A stretch of 64,000 nt of DNA from Hyperoplus lanceolatus (GCA_026929865.2 CM049414.1:19949501-20013500), one strand, 5' to 3'. Shown: positions 25,964 to 39,770, counted from the first letter of the stretch. The notes: generated from the letters alone by a model not told the origin. Translations and numbers: made by a program.

Positions 25964-27272
25964 CATACACACACACAAGAGACCCACACACAAAATGCTT
26001 CTTATATTTTTAACTTTACTCAAACTCATCTCAATTATGCATTTCTCCCTTTATCTGAACTTTCTCCGATAGAACCGAACATCTTCTAGCCGTAGTAGTT
26101 CTTAGGGAACTTGTGCACTATGTATGCCATCGATCGGAGAAAAAACGCAGCACTTCCCTGCCTCCTCTGCTGCCCTCTCGATCACCCCTGGAGACATTGT
26201 TTATCTTGTTTATACTCTGGTCCGCTTGCCTAGTCTTGCTGAATCCGTTTGTTGTTTGTTGTTTCCCCTGGCAAACATTGCGGACAGTGAAGCATCGAAT
26301 GTACGCAAGGCTACATCACATTTCTTCTCCCTGCTGTAATGTACTCCATAATACTGCCGATCAACAGTCAACACAAAGAAGAAGCTAGACAAGATGAGGG
26401 GCAAGGGAAATGAGGGTAATGCCCTTCACTGTATACGAGGTGGGATCCAGATTGAAAGTTGTCTCAAGATGTCAATAGTAAAAGCAAACAAACATACACA
26501 CACACACACACACGCACACACACACACACACACCAATACAAACGGATGCAATATAGTCACACGTCTGTCAGCATCTGTCTGGAGTCAGTAGTTCAGCTTT
26601 CATGGCCATATAACGCTTAATGGAACCAAATGAAAGCAGGCCTTTGCAGCTTATTGTCAATGCCACAGATGTGGCTTCATGGAGGATTTCATATACTTAT
26701 CAGTGACACGCTTCTTATACACACAGCCCATTATTACCTATGAACAAATGACTTAACATAAAGCAGGTTGAACAGAGTCGCTTCCCTCGTCATTGTTGTG
26801 TTCAGTTCATTTCACAAGGAGAAATAAAATATGCAATTCAAAACCAACATAAATTTGACTGATCACCTGGACTCTCAGCTTTTATGACGGCGGTGAAAAG
26901 CCTCCATTTCACACATCATCTCAAAAGCTCCCATAAATGCTCAACTGAGCACATATCCGGTTAATTAGAGCACCTGCACTGAATGTACAAACAGAGGTGG
27001 AACCAGAAGGGGGTTGTCGGGGCCTCCAAAGTCAGCTCTAAAAACCAATTGGCCATCCCAGGTACCACAGGAATGATCTACAAAAATCAATGGGCTAATT
27101 GCTTTGCTCCAGGCCCAGAGATATTATTGTTAAATATCTGATTATTTTAGTAATTTTGGACAATTGTTTCGACCCCTCCAACATAACCTTAAGTAATTGT
27201 TTGAAATGCAACCATGAGCAGAGTATTAGGATATCTTCCAGTTTTTGAGTCACAGCTTCTTTCTGCACAATC
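25960..27272. other. Unique non-coding stretch with a short AC array
   Basis: Contains an (AC)n array at 26495-26533 interrupted once by CG. No gene or element ends recognised in the remainder. Confidence 0.45.
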
Positions 27273-29162
27273 GCCTCTAAGGGTGTATTCACACATGCCG
27301 TGTTAAGTTCGGTTGAAACGAACTCAGGTGCACTTCCGCCTTTGGTGCGCATCTTTCAGACATGTGTGAATACAGTAATCGCACTCGGGGGCGGACCAAA
27401 GAAGCGCTCCGAGACCCAGCTGAAGAGGTAGTCTCGATGCGCTTCAAATCGCACTCTGCTGCAGTTCGTTTGTGGTGTGAATTTGGCCAGACTCGATCCG
27501 ACCCAATTGCAGGAAGCACTGCGCCTTTTCTTTCTTTTCTTTTTTAATAAATCGCCATCAGCTTCACATTATGGGAAAGTGTTGTTGTCGCCATTGTTAG
27601 GAAGATTAGTTGTGGTTTGACCAGGAGCCCCGAGCGAAAATATTACATTTGATAATGACTCGTACACATGCTGATATGTTCAGCGATCAGATGGAGAGGA
27701 GCGTCTCCCGTAGCCTACAGTGCCAACAGGTTCACGCTGCGCTTTGCATGAAGTGTGTGTTTTTATTTTTCTTCCCAACGGGACCGTCAATTCTATCCCC
27801 GTGTCAGTTTGGAGCTGAACTGCGCCGAACTGACACCGAGCTGATACACAGCTTAATCAGCTGTGTTTCAGCTTGAGCCTATTCTTCACGCGAGCCGCGC
27901 GTCCAGCAGCAAAAATACAGTAAAAATGATGTTTCACATCGTAGGATACAAGCCACATAACGTGGCATTGACATAGGGCTACATAATATAAACATATGAA
28001 ACAACAATCATTTGATGTTTTTCTTCTTTATTTATAGGCTAGATGTAGGCCTTTTTATTATTTTTAGCCCCATATTATATCAATGATAAATTCGCAATTT
28101 TTACTTCGTTCTTCCTGCTTCTCTCCACCCCAGAATGTCTGTCCAATGAATGAATGATCTCAGATCACGTATGGTTTTGCTTCGTAATGCTGGTTCACTT
28201 GCAAAAGGGGCAATATAAAAGTGGACCACACCAAAAAAAAGAAATCTAAATTCTATTTGGTCTGGACCAAAGCAACTGAACTAACGGACTTTCCATGTGT
28301 GAATACCAGAGGTGGAAAGAGTACAAAAATATTCTACTCAAGTAAAAGTATGATTACTTGGATGAAATTTTACTTAAGTAAAAGTAAAAGTACTGGTCTA
28401 AAAATCTACTGAAGTAAAAGTGAAAAAGTAGCTGATTTAAAATGTACTTAAAGTACAAGTTACTAGTTACTTTTTAACAGCGGGAGGGGGCGGGGGTCTC
28501 TTCAGTGTAGGGCAATCTATATATAGACAAGGAGATATAAATCTCAAACTAGTTTTGTTTAATTAGTACAACACTTACAAATGAAAGTGCACAAATTAAA
28601 TAAATCATGTCACCACACATGTATGGATGTATACTGTGTCATTATACTTTAGATAAGCAAATATGGAGCAAATAGTCTGTGAATGGGGGAATGGGAATGT
28701 AACCGGTCTACAGACCTAAACAGACTGCAGCTGCAGTTCTAATAATGTAATTGTGTATAATTGATCTAAACCATGGACATTGCAAGGTTAGGCTGCTCGA
28801 TTTTGACAAATCATAATCATGATTATTTTGATTGACATTGTGTAATCACAATTATTAGACAATTATTCATTGATTTAAGAACTGCAACATGCACTTATTT
28901 AACATTTGAAACCATGACTTTTGACTTTAAACATATCCCAATTGAACTGAAAACAAGGAAAATGCAAATAGCCTAAGTAAAACATATTTTTCATAATTAA
29001 ATTAAATAAGTGTCAAAATCAAAATAAACCGTTGCAAATGTTGTCGATAGGGCACGTCTTTTGCTAGCAGGAATGTGAGGGCATATTTTAATGTATATCT
29101 CATGGAGCTGGCTGGATAAGCAAGTTGCATTGTAAGGCTACAGTGTTCTTAATTGATGCCTG

Positions 29163-29382
29163 TGTTACTTTCTCAGCTTACGTGCTCCGAACCGTAGTGG
29201 GGAGCAGCTGGTATATCTTACTATTATAAAAAGAAAAGGACGAATCGCACCAGTTGCTCGGCTGATACCACCACGTTATCATTTATTTTCTTGACTACCC
29301 ATAACACACCTGCCACACTACGTCACACATGCGTCAACATATTTTCCCAGCAAGCCGCCAGGGGGAGGCTTAGATTGCAACA
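29163..29382 (-). repeat. 3' LTR (minus-strand orientation), 220 bp
   Basis: Nearly identical to 30023-30242; three substitutions seen (near 29200, 29226 and 29320 against the partner). Contains AATAAA on the minus strand near 29280, a possible polyadenylation signal. Confidence 0.93.
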
Positions 29383-30022
29383 CTACCCCCAATCTGGAGG
29401 ATGATTAAACCATTATAACATATCTCCAGCATCATTACACTGTACCCAGGAAAATATTAATTAGACAGTCATTAAATAAACATCCCCAACCATAACACGT
29501 ATATCCCACAGTCCTTGAAGGGGTCCTCTTCCAGGGGGAAGTTAAGGTGAAAAGGCAATGTCCATAAATGTCAATTAAAGCATATTGCGTAGTCCTTCTT
29601 TCGTACAGGTAAGCAAATGTCCTAAACATGGCAATTACATCCAAAGGGGAAAAATGTGACTTATTTTACTCACTCCATTTAACGTTTGCGTAAGGTTACT
29701 CCAGTGTGCAGGATTTTTAAGTGCAAAAATAGGGCAATATTTTTTTTTATCAAACAAATTACGTTTTTCTTCTTTCACATTGTTTTCCACACGCATGCTC
29801 ATTAAGATGCTATAACAAAACTATGCGGCCCATTAGTATTCAAATTACCAACTGTTGAAACAAACAATTATATTACGCCCATACTGTAACTTCACATTTT
29901 AACCTCAACGGTCAAGTTAAATTTGTATGACTGAACTGGAACTCTTTGCTATTGTCGAACTGTAACTTTTTTTTTCTCTTCACTTTTCTTCTTGTTTTGT
30001 TTAATCCCGGACGAGCCCCCAG
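29383..30022 (-). other. Internal region of the LTR element, no coding capacity
   Basis: 640 bp between the LTRs. It opens (minus strand) with the tRNA-Pro site and closes with the purine tract. The longest frame, about 69 codons (29435-29644, minus), has no retroviral motif. Confidence 0.85.
30004..30021 (-). promoter_or_regulatory. Primer-binding site for tRNA-Pro
   Basis: Minus strand reads TGGGGGCTCGTCCGGGAT, complementary to the last 18 nt of proline tRNA including CCA. The same site is used by many gammaretrovirus-like elements. One base separates it from the 5' LTR. Confidence 0.93.
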
Positions 30023-30242
30023 TGTTACTTTCTCAGCTTACGTGCTCCGAACCGTAGTTGGGAGCAGCTGGTATATCTTACTATAATAAAAAGAAAAGGA
30101 CGAATCGCACCAGTTGCTCGGCTGATACCACCACGTTATCATTTATTTTCTTGACTACCCATAACACACCTGCCACACAACGTCACACATGCGTCAACAT
30201 ATTTTCCCAGCAAGCCGCCAGGGGGAGGCTTAGATTGCAACA
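30023..30242 (-). repeat. 5' LTR (minus-strand orientation), 220 bp
   Basis: Partner of 29163-29382. On the minus strand it precedes the primer site, so it is the 5' LTR. High identity between the two implies a recent insertion relative to the surrounding hAT element. Confidence 0.93.
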
Positions 30243-31028
30243 ACTGTTTTGGTGGCAAGAGTCAAGGAGCTTTAAACTTTCTGTATTTTTTATTCCTTTA
30301 TTGTTTGGTCATAGACCACTTGGATTCGACTTAAAGTGAGTAAACTAATTGGTCGTGATGTTTTGAGGTGCAGCTGGGTCACATATGACTTTTTTTCTCT
30401 CTCGCTCACGGTCGCGCATGTCATCTGACTCGCGTGTCCGCGCATAACATATCTTGCACATTGTTTTAGTCTATTACTTTTACCTTTCTTCTCGAGCAAA
30501 GGCTGACTTTCTGCCATCTTCTGGAAGTTTTTCAAAGCTCCCGGCAACACGCACCGTCTCCATCCTACTCTGCACTGTTAAACTGAAAGCTAGGTGAGGG
30601 AGGGGCCGATCGCACGGCTGGATGAAAGGTTTGCTGCATTTAAAAGCCTTCACGTCTTCACGTGCAGTACAATGACAGTTTAACTAGGATTATTTTGTTT
30701 TAATGATAGAGGGAAGCAATGTTTGTTGTTATCATTTAGTCGCAATGATCCTGTCGATCATTCTCTGTGTTCGTTTCCGGTATTGTGCCGTAAAAATAAA
30801 AGCACCCTGCGATATTTATTTTATTTTCTCTCGTTTCCCTATCTATTTTTTTTACTCAGAACCTAGGTGATATAAAATGTAGCGAAGTACAATACTTCAA
30901 AATAAACATACTCAAAGTAAAAGTAAAAGTATAGGTTTTAAAAATCATTTAAAAAATTACTCAATTACAGGAACGCGAGTAAATGTAATTCGCTACTTTA
31001 CACCCCTGGTGAATACACCCTCAGCCTC

Positions 31029-33990
31029 ACAATCCTTCTCCTTTGCTTCTCTTCATTTCCGGTTCCGCCGTCAGTGATTGGCATGGATTTAATAACGCAA
31101 ATCAGTGAGGGATAATGGCTTTTATCTGGATTCCCCTCAGTGTATTCCAAGCGAGGAGCATGTTAAGTGCACGTTAAGTGCACGTTAAGTGGGCTCCGCA
31201 CATTTGGCACGTGACTAAGACCACTGCTGTGTTTGCCAGCTACTTATTCCTCATCAATGGATGCCTGTCTTTCTGAAATGATGAGTCTGAAAAGGGGAGA
31301 AATTTGCAAGGAAATGAAAGTGATCATCTGGAAAAGTTATGCAGGCAATGATTACAATTCCTTTTTTGCCTTCTTTGGGAAAATTAGACTGATTACATGT
31401 CAATAAATGCTCCCTTCACTAATTCCAAGAAGCCGTACAATTCTGGTTTGCTGGAATCGCCTGATTTACTGAGGTATGGTTGATATGAATGAAATTACTA
31501 TCACCATTTTAATATGAATATTTTGGCTGAATTGTTGCTTATAATCCATTTATTTCTTGACCTTTGCTAGAAGCTCTTGACGACGATCTCCGCTCAAGGC
31601 CCAAAGTGAAGTGAAATCAAGTCCAAGTATAATATATTAACATTCTCTTTCCGTTATATGGATGACAACATTGGTGTAAAAAATGTAATCTTATGTAGAT
31701 AATTAAGATGGTAATTTGTTTCTTGGTGGGATAACAACAACCCACTCTCCACTTAAATACAGACGTTAGCACTTCATGTCAGCTGAAATTGGTTTTAAGG
31801 ATACAGACCATATAACAAGCAATGCTATAGAGTGATTGGGCCGTGTTAAATGCCGTGTTAAAACTCATATACAGCTCCTCTCGCCTTCCCGTCTTAAACT
31901 TCCTAAATCTCAGGCGTCTCGGTAGCAGCTGGATGTCGCTTCTATTCAAATGCCGCAGTTCCCCCGAGCACACATGGCAGATTGTTAATTACGACAAGTC
32001 TGGGGGAAAATTACTTTATCGATTTGCATCAGGCCAGCCGCTCCGAGAGAGAATACAGAGAGGTTGAGGGTGAATTTGACAGAGACTGATCTTAATATAA
32101 AACAACTTCTCCTGTCCAAGCTGCCGTAGCCAGTGTTTTATGTTACCATGTGACAAATTTGGCTTGGCCCCGTAATGTCTTCATCATTTATGCAGTGTCG
32201 GTGCTTTGCCGCCGAGGTTAAGGCACTCAGCTTTTGACACTTAACATCCCTCCATGTGTGTGACAGTGTTTGATATGGCATTGCTTGCTACGGCTAAGTT
32301 GAGGGTCAAAAGAGAGTGCGATGAAAGAGGAAAATATTGAATAGAGCAACAGTGATAGAGAAATAAAGAGAGGTTAGGGACCCATGAGGGTAGTAGAGGG
32401 ACCAGAGAGAAAGATAGAAAATCTAATGTGCCAAGGCCATAGCCAGATAGACAGAGCCACTCTTGGCAATAGAGACATCAGCATTGACAGAACTGGCCAG
32501 AGTCCAGGTAAGAAAAGAAAAAAAACAGGCTGTATGGGGAATTAACTCAACAGCCAGGGGCATGGCTTCAGCAGCCATGTCTGGAAAACTGACAACTGTA
32601 GATGAGCCCAGAGACATGGAGGGAATATGTCAGGCAATCAGCTAAACCTGACAAGCGTAGCCGTGGTTGCTAAAAATCTATTGACTCGATGGGAGCTGAC
32701 TGCTTGATATGTTTCTGCAGGAATGCTCAGTGAGGTGGGTTGCAGAGCGGTCACCCCAGTGTTATGTCTTTGCTTGTTCTGAGTGATGGATCTGAATTTC
32801 AGTAGTCAATTTACCAAGCTGCAGAAAAATGCTTATCAAGCTTCATGTCTTCATGCTCTGTTTGCTCTGGTTTTTCCAAACGCTGACGCATATATCAACC
32901 CCTGCCAACGTGCTGCTGTAAAGCCACACAGATTAACATATGCACAAACAGGACTTCTCTAATCTGCCATTTTTCTTTACATAGATAAATCAATCACAGT
33001 GCACATGAGCGAAAACAAGCATGCAGACCAAAAGTCTTTTATCTATAATTGAACCAATAGAGGTATACATGTTTTAGCCTTTGGCTAATGACAACCACCG
33101 TTCCTGACATCACTCAATCTATATGAAAGACCAAAAGGATCTTTTTTTTTATTCTGTTTGATGAATATATACCATAGCTGGTCTTGTTAACAGCAACACC
33201 AGATATCTAGCAGAACACATGATGAAGGCTTGTGATAAATTACTGTAGCTTCCCAGCATGAGCAGCTTAAAATGATTAGCATGATTTTGTGACTCCATGT
33301 ACATAGGCCTTATCTTTCTTTCAAAAACGCTGTTTCCATTTCCTGACATGTTACAGACGAGAGCGTTTTGAACAATTATCCATATATTTCACCCTTGTAT
33401 GAATTTCAAAGGACCTTTTGCATTGTGAATGTTGATGAGCGCTGATTAAACATGATCCGTGCAAAAACCACCTGTGACAGCTCAGGAATATTTACTGGAT
33501 GTGTATCTACTTCAAAGCAATCTGATTATCCCATTATCTCATTATCTTTGCATTCTGGCGATTGTTCATTTGCTGCATTGTGCTAAATGAGTCATATTAA
33601 CACCTGCCTTTGCCCTTGAGAAAAGAAAGAAAGAAAGGACAGGGTGATGCGACGGATAATCTCCACTGCAGCTCGCCTGTAAGTGGTGATTTGTTCAAAT
33701 TTACCCATGGTTGTTATTCACAGGATGTTGGGGGAGCTTATACATATTGAGTACATTGTGTGCGGAGGTCAGTATACGAAATCAGAATGTGTCAGATTCT
33801 CAAGGTTGAATACTTGTCGAGGTAACCGTGGAGTTAATTGAAGTCTTGTCCCACATTATTTTTATGCAGAGGGCACATCCTTGTCACAGGCCATTTTCAA
33901 TTCACTGACATGTGAAGAGCAACGAGGTCACGACTCAACAGACATTACCCAGTTGGTCTGTGAGGTTGCACTTATTTACCAAGATCAACA
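31029..33990. other. Unique non-coding stretch; candidate regulatory DNA near 33.4-33.8 kb
   Basis: No genes, terminal repeats or microsatellites apart from small AAAG units near 33625. 31140-31190 holds a short tandem of GTTAAGTGCAC. 33420-33780 is repeat-free, of balanced composition and rich in ATTA/TAAT and TGATTA cores, which would fit a developmental enhancer but does not prove one. Confidence 0.4.
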
Positions 33991-34700
33991 TATTCATTTA
34001 GCATTTTAGCATGCTTACATTTTCTTATTATCAGTGCACCTGAGGCTCATGGGAACGCCATTGTATTTGATTATTTGTCCCTGATTAAATGATAATTAGA
34101 TTGGTAGATAAAGCATTAAAACAGCTAGACTTTAAATTGCTTTTTTGTCCACCAAAAATCTGTTATTGTATTAAAACTATAATATAAAGCCCAAATGATC
34201 GTGTTTGGGAAGCTGGAACCAGAGAATGCTTGTCAATTTTGCTTAAAATGACTTCGGCCTACTACCTGTCTAGTAAAGCTTTATCAAGATTTGCAGATTC
34301 AATCCCTCTCAAGCACCCAATTGATCGATTAATATTGAGGGGGACATGAATGCATCTACCAAATTTCAAGGCATCCCATTGTGTAGTTGTTGAGATAGAT
34401 CACTCAAAACTCAAGTCATAGTGGTTCATCCTCTAGGGAACATAGATATCTGGTGTACATTTCATAGAAATTAATCCAACAGATGTCAAGACCTTTCACA
34501 AAATGTCAACCCCATGTTGGCACTTGAGGAAGCGCTGCACAAGGTTGAGGCATACCATCTTCTGGGGACCTGTCATATTCACACAAAATGTCATGGCAGC
34601 CCATCCAATAATTCATGAGATATGTCAGTCTGGACCAAAGTGGTGGACCTGAGAAGTCAAGTCAGACCAAAAAGTCAGACCGACACTGCTGCCACTAAGG
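33991..34700 (+). repeat. Dispersed teleost interspersed repeat (partial)
   Basis: Contains blocks I recognise from a very common fish repeat: TTTAGCATGCT-like sequence near 34000, GAGGCTCATGGGAACG, a GGGGACATGAATGC block (34341), CTACCAAATTTCAAGGCATC and TCAGTCTGGACCAAAGTGG (34626). A motif around CAAATTTCAAGGCATCCCA recurs in altered form near 34587, suggesting internal duplication. No coding capacity and no clear ends. Family class (DNA or LINE-derived) is not decidable here. Confidence 0.55.
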
Positions 34701-35749
<1,049 letters not shown>

Positions 35750-36826
35750 TATTGAACTTGTCTTATCCGACATTCTCCTGCTTTTATAAAGGCTATATTT
35801 TCTTTGAGTGCGGTCGTTACAGCACGTTCACGGTTGAGAGTGTTTTACTGCTGATTGGATCACATTGCCAGTGTGTGTGTTTTGTCCCCTTTATACCTTT
35901 ACACCCCTCTAATTTGGTTTACATGCACTGATATAACAGAAAAGCAGAGTAGGTCCTTACAACTCGATCCGACCTTCCTCACATAAATGTTTTCATGGGA
36001 CACATGCTTTGTTGACTGCGCAGCGGAGAAGATTATACGATAGATTTTTTTGAAGCATGAGGGTTTCGGTCTACCACTGTGACGACTGAATGTGAGCTGT
36101 TACAAGAAAACTATACAAAGACACAGGAAAAAGTTGGGCATGTGCAATTGCTCTGGCTTTTAGAGCCAAACTAGTATTGTGCATGGCTGAAAGGCTGACC
36201 CATCACTAAAAAAGAAATCCATCAAAGAAATCTGCACTGCAAGTATCGAGCGCTGCAAAAGAAAGATAAAGACAGGATGCAATCCAAGCAACCACAGTCA
36301 TAAAATGTGAAAACAGGAAGCCATTCACAAGGTATTAAATGTTGAATTACTTTTGAGCGTGGCATTTTCCCTATAACCTGCTGTACTGTTTAATGTTAGC
36401 TTTGCTTCTTTGAGTGAAATACAAATGAGAAGTTTGGTCAATAACAGTACGTACACTACAGTACATACAGAAAGCAGATTGTGTGGAGATCTTGACCAAA
36501 AAGTCCTTTTGACGACGATTTTCCTTTACTCAACAAAAAAATAAATCTGTAATATTTTTGTTCAACCTCTGAAAGTAGCAGATAAACACATTTTTATGGC
36601 TGTTACACCAATGCAACGGCAATGATTGATGTATTGGCTGGTGTATTTGTGTTCCCTGACAATGAATGTCTCTTTTGGATTGGGGCGAACACAGCAGCAA
36701 CACATGATAGTGACACAACAGGGAGGGTTATAACACGCATGTTCCTGAATTGCATCCTGGACTCCATGACTTGATTATCCGTGTTCCTGTGGAGGGGTGT
36801 CTGCCTTGTGTCAGCTGCACTGCTGG

Positions 36827-36835
<9 letters not shown>
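35750..36835. other. Unique non-coding stretch
   Basis: No gene, RNA or element end recognised. Confidence 0.45.
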
Positions 36836-36891
<56 letters not shown>

Positions 36892-36900
36892 TGTGTGTGT
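36836..36900 (+). repeat. (GT)n microsatellite
   Basis: About 32 GT units with a TTT interruption near 36889. Confidence 0.95.
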
Positions 36901-37549
36901 TTTGGATTGCAGATAGAGAGAGTATTAGGAGACAGACTGCTCCCCCACTGTTCTCCACAGAGACTGCGATTAGCAGGTCTCACCAGGACAGAGATCTCAG
37001 CTAGCATATGTGTTGCTTCTCTACGACCTTATTGATGAGCCGCCGCCATAGGCTATGACAAGCATGCTTTGTGTCGCAGCACGCCTCCTGTAGGAGAACC
37101 GTGGGAAAGACAATGGAACCTGCGAGGATTTTATGGGCCACTCCTGCAACCACGCTGTGAAACTAACTTCTCCGTTGCTCACACGCCATATCACGTCAGT
37201 TTAAAATGAATTACAGCAGCATTTCTGTAGGTTTGTTTCAGAGTGCTTTCCCCTATATGGTAAAACATACTTCATTTATTGGAAGTATTACCAGAAAGTC
37301 TTTTCCCCTGTCTTACCATCTGTAAACAGTTACTCTCAAGGCTAAGCTAAGAGAAAATATGGACTACTACAAGAGAGGGCACTTCTCCTGAACTATTCCA
37401 TATGACACTGCAACACAGTGGCTTGCACAGCGAACTCTAAGGGGCAGGGGTGAAATATATGAAAAAGGGCACCTCTACCATATGAACGAATGTAGGGCCC
37501 AACTGGCAGCCCTCAGAGATTGAGGTCAATATCAGTTTTGGCTAAATAA

Positions 37550-37551
<2 letters not shown>
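36901..37551. other. Unique non-coding stretch
   Basis: Nothing recognised. Confidence 0.4.

Positions 37552-37583
<32 letters not shown>
37552..37583 (+). repeat. (AC)n microsatellite
   Basis: About 16 AC units, perfect. Confidence 0.95.
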
Positions 37584-37585
<2 letters not shown>

Positions 37586-39220
37586 TTATTGTGGCCTTGG
37601 GGCTTATCATTATAACTCCCCAACTACACAAAAAAACTGTAGAAAAGTGAAGGAACAACAAAATGACTGCTCTCTCTTAGGGAACTATTTGGCAAAACAA
37701 TTAAAGGGAATGGGGTAACAATACAAAAACCTCAACTCAAAATAACTCAAAATAAATTCCTGATTTGCTGAAATTGAACTGCCACCTCTCGAACATTTAC
37801 CTGGCAACAACACACAAAGGAGCCATGGACTCGGTCAGGACCACAATGACTCACAATTCAAATTCTCGTTGTACACATTCCTCATAAACCCCTCAGACAG
37901 TCTTTGATTGGCTGCAGGTCCACATATCCAGCAGCCAACAGCATGAGAGCGGAGCTAAAGCTGAGGCTGACAGAGCCTGGGGTGAACACATATCACACTG
38001 TGAACACATTTTAACATTTACACATCCACCTATGGGGGGGCTGCACCAAAAGGGACGAGGAATAGGGAGGCAGAAAAAATAATAACTGCACTGAAGAAAA
38101 GCTACGTATAATGTTCTTCAATATGCAATTCTATAACCTAACCTTATTGCCTTTTCAGCCTAAAGAGTCTTATTGTGTTGAGCTGCATCTTCACTGAAAT
38201 ACTGGACCGAGCTGTCCATTGCTGCCTATGGTTTCTATACCTCATCTTAACATAATAATATACATTTGTAGTGTGCTGTAGCTAATTGGGGTGTAAGTGA
38301 TAGGGTCTCTTTTATTCTCTTCCAAAAAAAATCAGATGGAAAATTACTCTGTGATATGGTCCAGAGAATGTGCATATGTCTGCCCACTCAAATCCATGTT
38401 CTTCTAAGCCAATTCCTACTATGCCACAACTCTTGGGAAATGGGCATAGCACAGCACATGTCTGTGTACACCGTGCATGATGCATAGCCATGCTGGGTGT
38501 TAGTAGGAAGTGGGAGTGTGTTGAAGTGCCTTATATCTGTTGAGGTCATCGTGAAGTTAATACGCATACGATATTTTGCAGCAGCCACTTTGATTCAGGC
38601 TATCTATCGGCCTATGCTGCATATCTTCCAGCACAGTACAGTCCCCTCTGTACACTTGTGACGATCTTATCTGGGCAGCACTGTCTTCACAGAGCCATAG
38701 ATGTTGATATCAGGCTATTGCATCATTCCTTTCTCCTGGAGACAGGTGGGAGAAAAGACTGCAAAAAGAAGCGGGAATAAATCATCTGGCTTTCATTTTT
38801 ATAAATCAAAGGGGGGACAGAAGAGTTGGCTGCTAAAAATATAGAGTGCATTAGCAAAACATGATTAGAAATGGTATCACTGGGTTGAAAGTATTCAACT
38901 CGAAAAGTTAGTAATAACACGTTTCACAAGCCTGAAAATAAATTTCACAGTTGGGAAATGTAATTCACAATTGTATAATCATGTCTGCCATATTTGTCCG
39001 TGAAAGCTTTGAATGCCCTCATACAAATACCAATTATATTAAGGGAGCTAAACACTAACAAAATACATTTAACACTTGTTTGTTTCAGATAGGTAGAAAA
39101 CAGGCTATAGTAACTTGAATATTTATTAAGCAAATTTCCTGATAGGGCTGCTGTTGCACTAAACTGGTATTGGGTGGGAAATGGCAAAACCGAAATATAT
39201 TGAAGCTCAAATCAAAACCT
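37584..39220. other. Unique non-coding stretch
   Basis: No supported gene or repeat. A G-run lies at 38034-38040. Short minus-strand frames (38388-38588, 38723-38920, 38945-39187) have no motifs. Confidence 0.45.
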
Positions 39221-39594
39221 CAGTTCAAATCAAATCAGTTTTATTTGTATAGCCCAACATCACAAACACATTTGTCTCAGTGGGCTTTACATTTCATACA
39301 ATATGATATATGATACAATATGATACAATATGACACCCTGCCCTTACACTCTTAGCTCGGCTAAGAAAAAACTCCCAGTAAAAACCCTTTACCGGGAATT
39401 AAAAAAAAAATTGAAGAAATCTCAGGGTGAGTCGACAGAGTAAGGGATCCCTCTCCCAGGTAGGACATGCTGCAATAGATGTCATAAGTAGAGAAAATCA
39501 CGAAGGAATTTGATCATTGAGCAGGTGATTGCATGGTGATACTAAGTAAAGTGCGAATAGTGTGGATGCAGGAAGACTTCAGATGCTGCCAGAG

Positions 39595-39770
39595 GATCCA
39601 CACCGTCTCGTCTCCACCAGGGAAAACTAAGGTTTCCATCGCCGGGATTACATCCCACGTCTTTAGGTGGCATCCTTAACCACTGCAACATCTTTCGCGT
39701 TGATGGTCCATTCTCAGATGTTACCGGAGGGGGGACCAGATCCACACCGTCTCGTCACAACCAGGGAAAC
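39595..39770 (-). repeat. Internal direct duplication in the L2 3' region
   Basis: GATCCACACCGTCTCGTC occurs at 39595 and again at 39739, followed in both by CCAGGGAAA. The 144-bp spacing suggests a local tandem duplication inside the LINE 3' sequence. Confidence 0.6.

Larger units (their letters stand above)
29163..30242 (-). mobile_element. Short LTR retrotransposon (1.08 kb) with proline-tRNA primer site
   Basis: Two direct repeats of 220 bp (29163-29382 and 30023-30242) differ at about three positions. Read on the minus strand each starts TGTTGCAATC and ends AAGTAACA, so both have TG...CA ends. One base inside the 5' LTR (minus strand) is an exact 18-nt match to the 3' end of tRNA-Pro (30004-30021). 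A purine-rich tract (minus strand ATTGGGGGTAG, 29383-29393) abuts the other LTR. These are the parts needed for priming in reverse transcription. The internal region is only 640 bp with no gag or pol frame, so it is non-autonomous (TRIM-like) or a deletion derivative. Flanks are CCTG (29159-29162) and ACTG (30243-30246), a 4-bp duplication with one mismatch. Confidence 0.93.
28307..31008. mobile_element. hAT-type DNA transposon with perfect 8-bp duplication
   Basis: The element starts CAGAGGTGGAAAGAGTAC and ends TTTACACCCCTG. The 8-bp GTGAATAC is duplicated exactly at 28299-28306 and 31009-31016. CAG...CTG ends with an 8-bp duplication define hAT elements. Subterminal AAGTAAAAGTA-like motifs recur at both ends (28340-28440 and 30915-30930). 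No transposase frame is present, so it is non-autonomous. An LTR element at 29163-30242 lies inside it. Confidence 0.92.
27278..31023. mobile_element. Outer miniature element, split by a 2.7-kb hAT insertion
   Basis: Left end AAGGGTGTATTCACACATG (from 27279) and right end GTGAATACACCCT (to 31021) are inverted repeats, and the sequence before the insertion (CATGTGTGAATAC, 28294-28306) completes the right end. GCCTC lies immediately outside each end (27273-27277 and 31024-31028), a possible 5-bp duplication. Removing the nested element leaves about 1.04 kb with no coding capacity. The left flank is GC-rich near 27380-27520, where short frames are open on both strands without motifs. Confidence 0.75.

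Noticed and set aside
26991..27010. CAGAGGTGGAACC resembling the hAT end at 28307
   Set aside because: Similarity stops after about 11 bases and no subterminal motifs follow.
29163..30242. Direct repeats as a simple segmental duplication
   Set aside because: TG...CA ends, tRNA-Pro primer site and purine tract at the expected places make LTRs far more likely.
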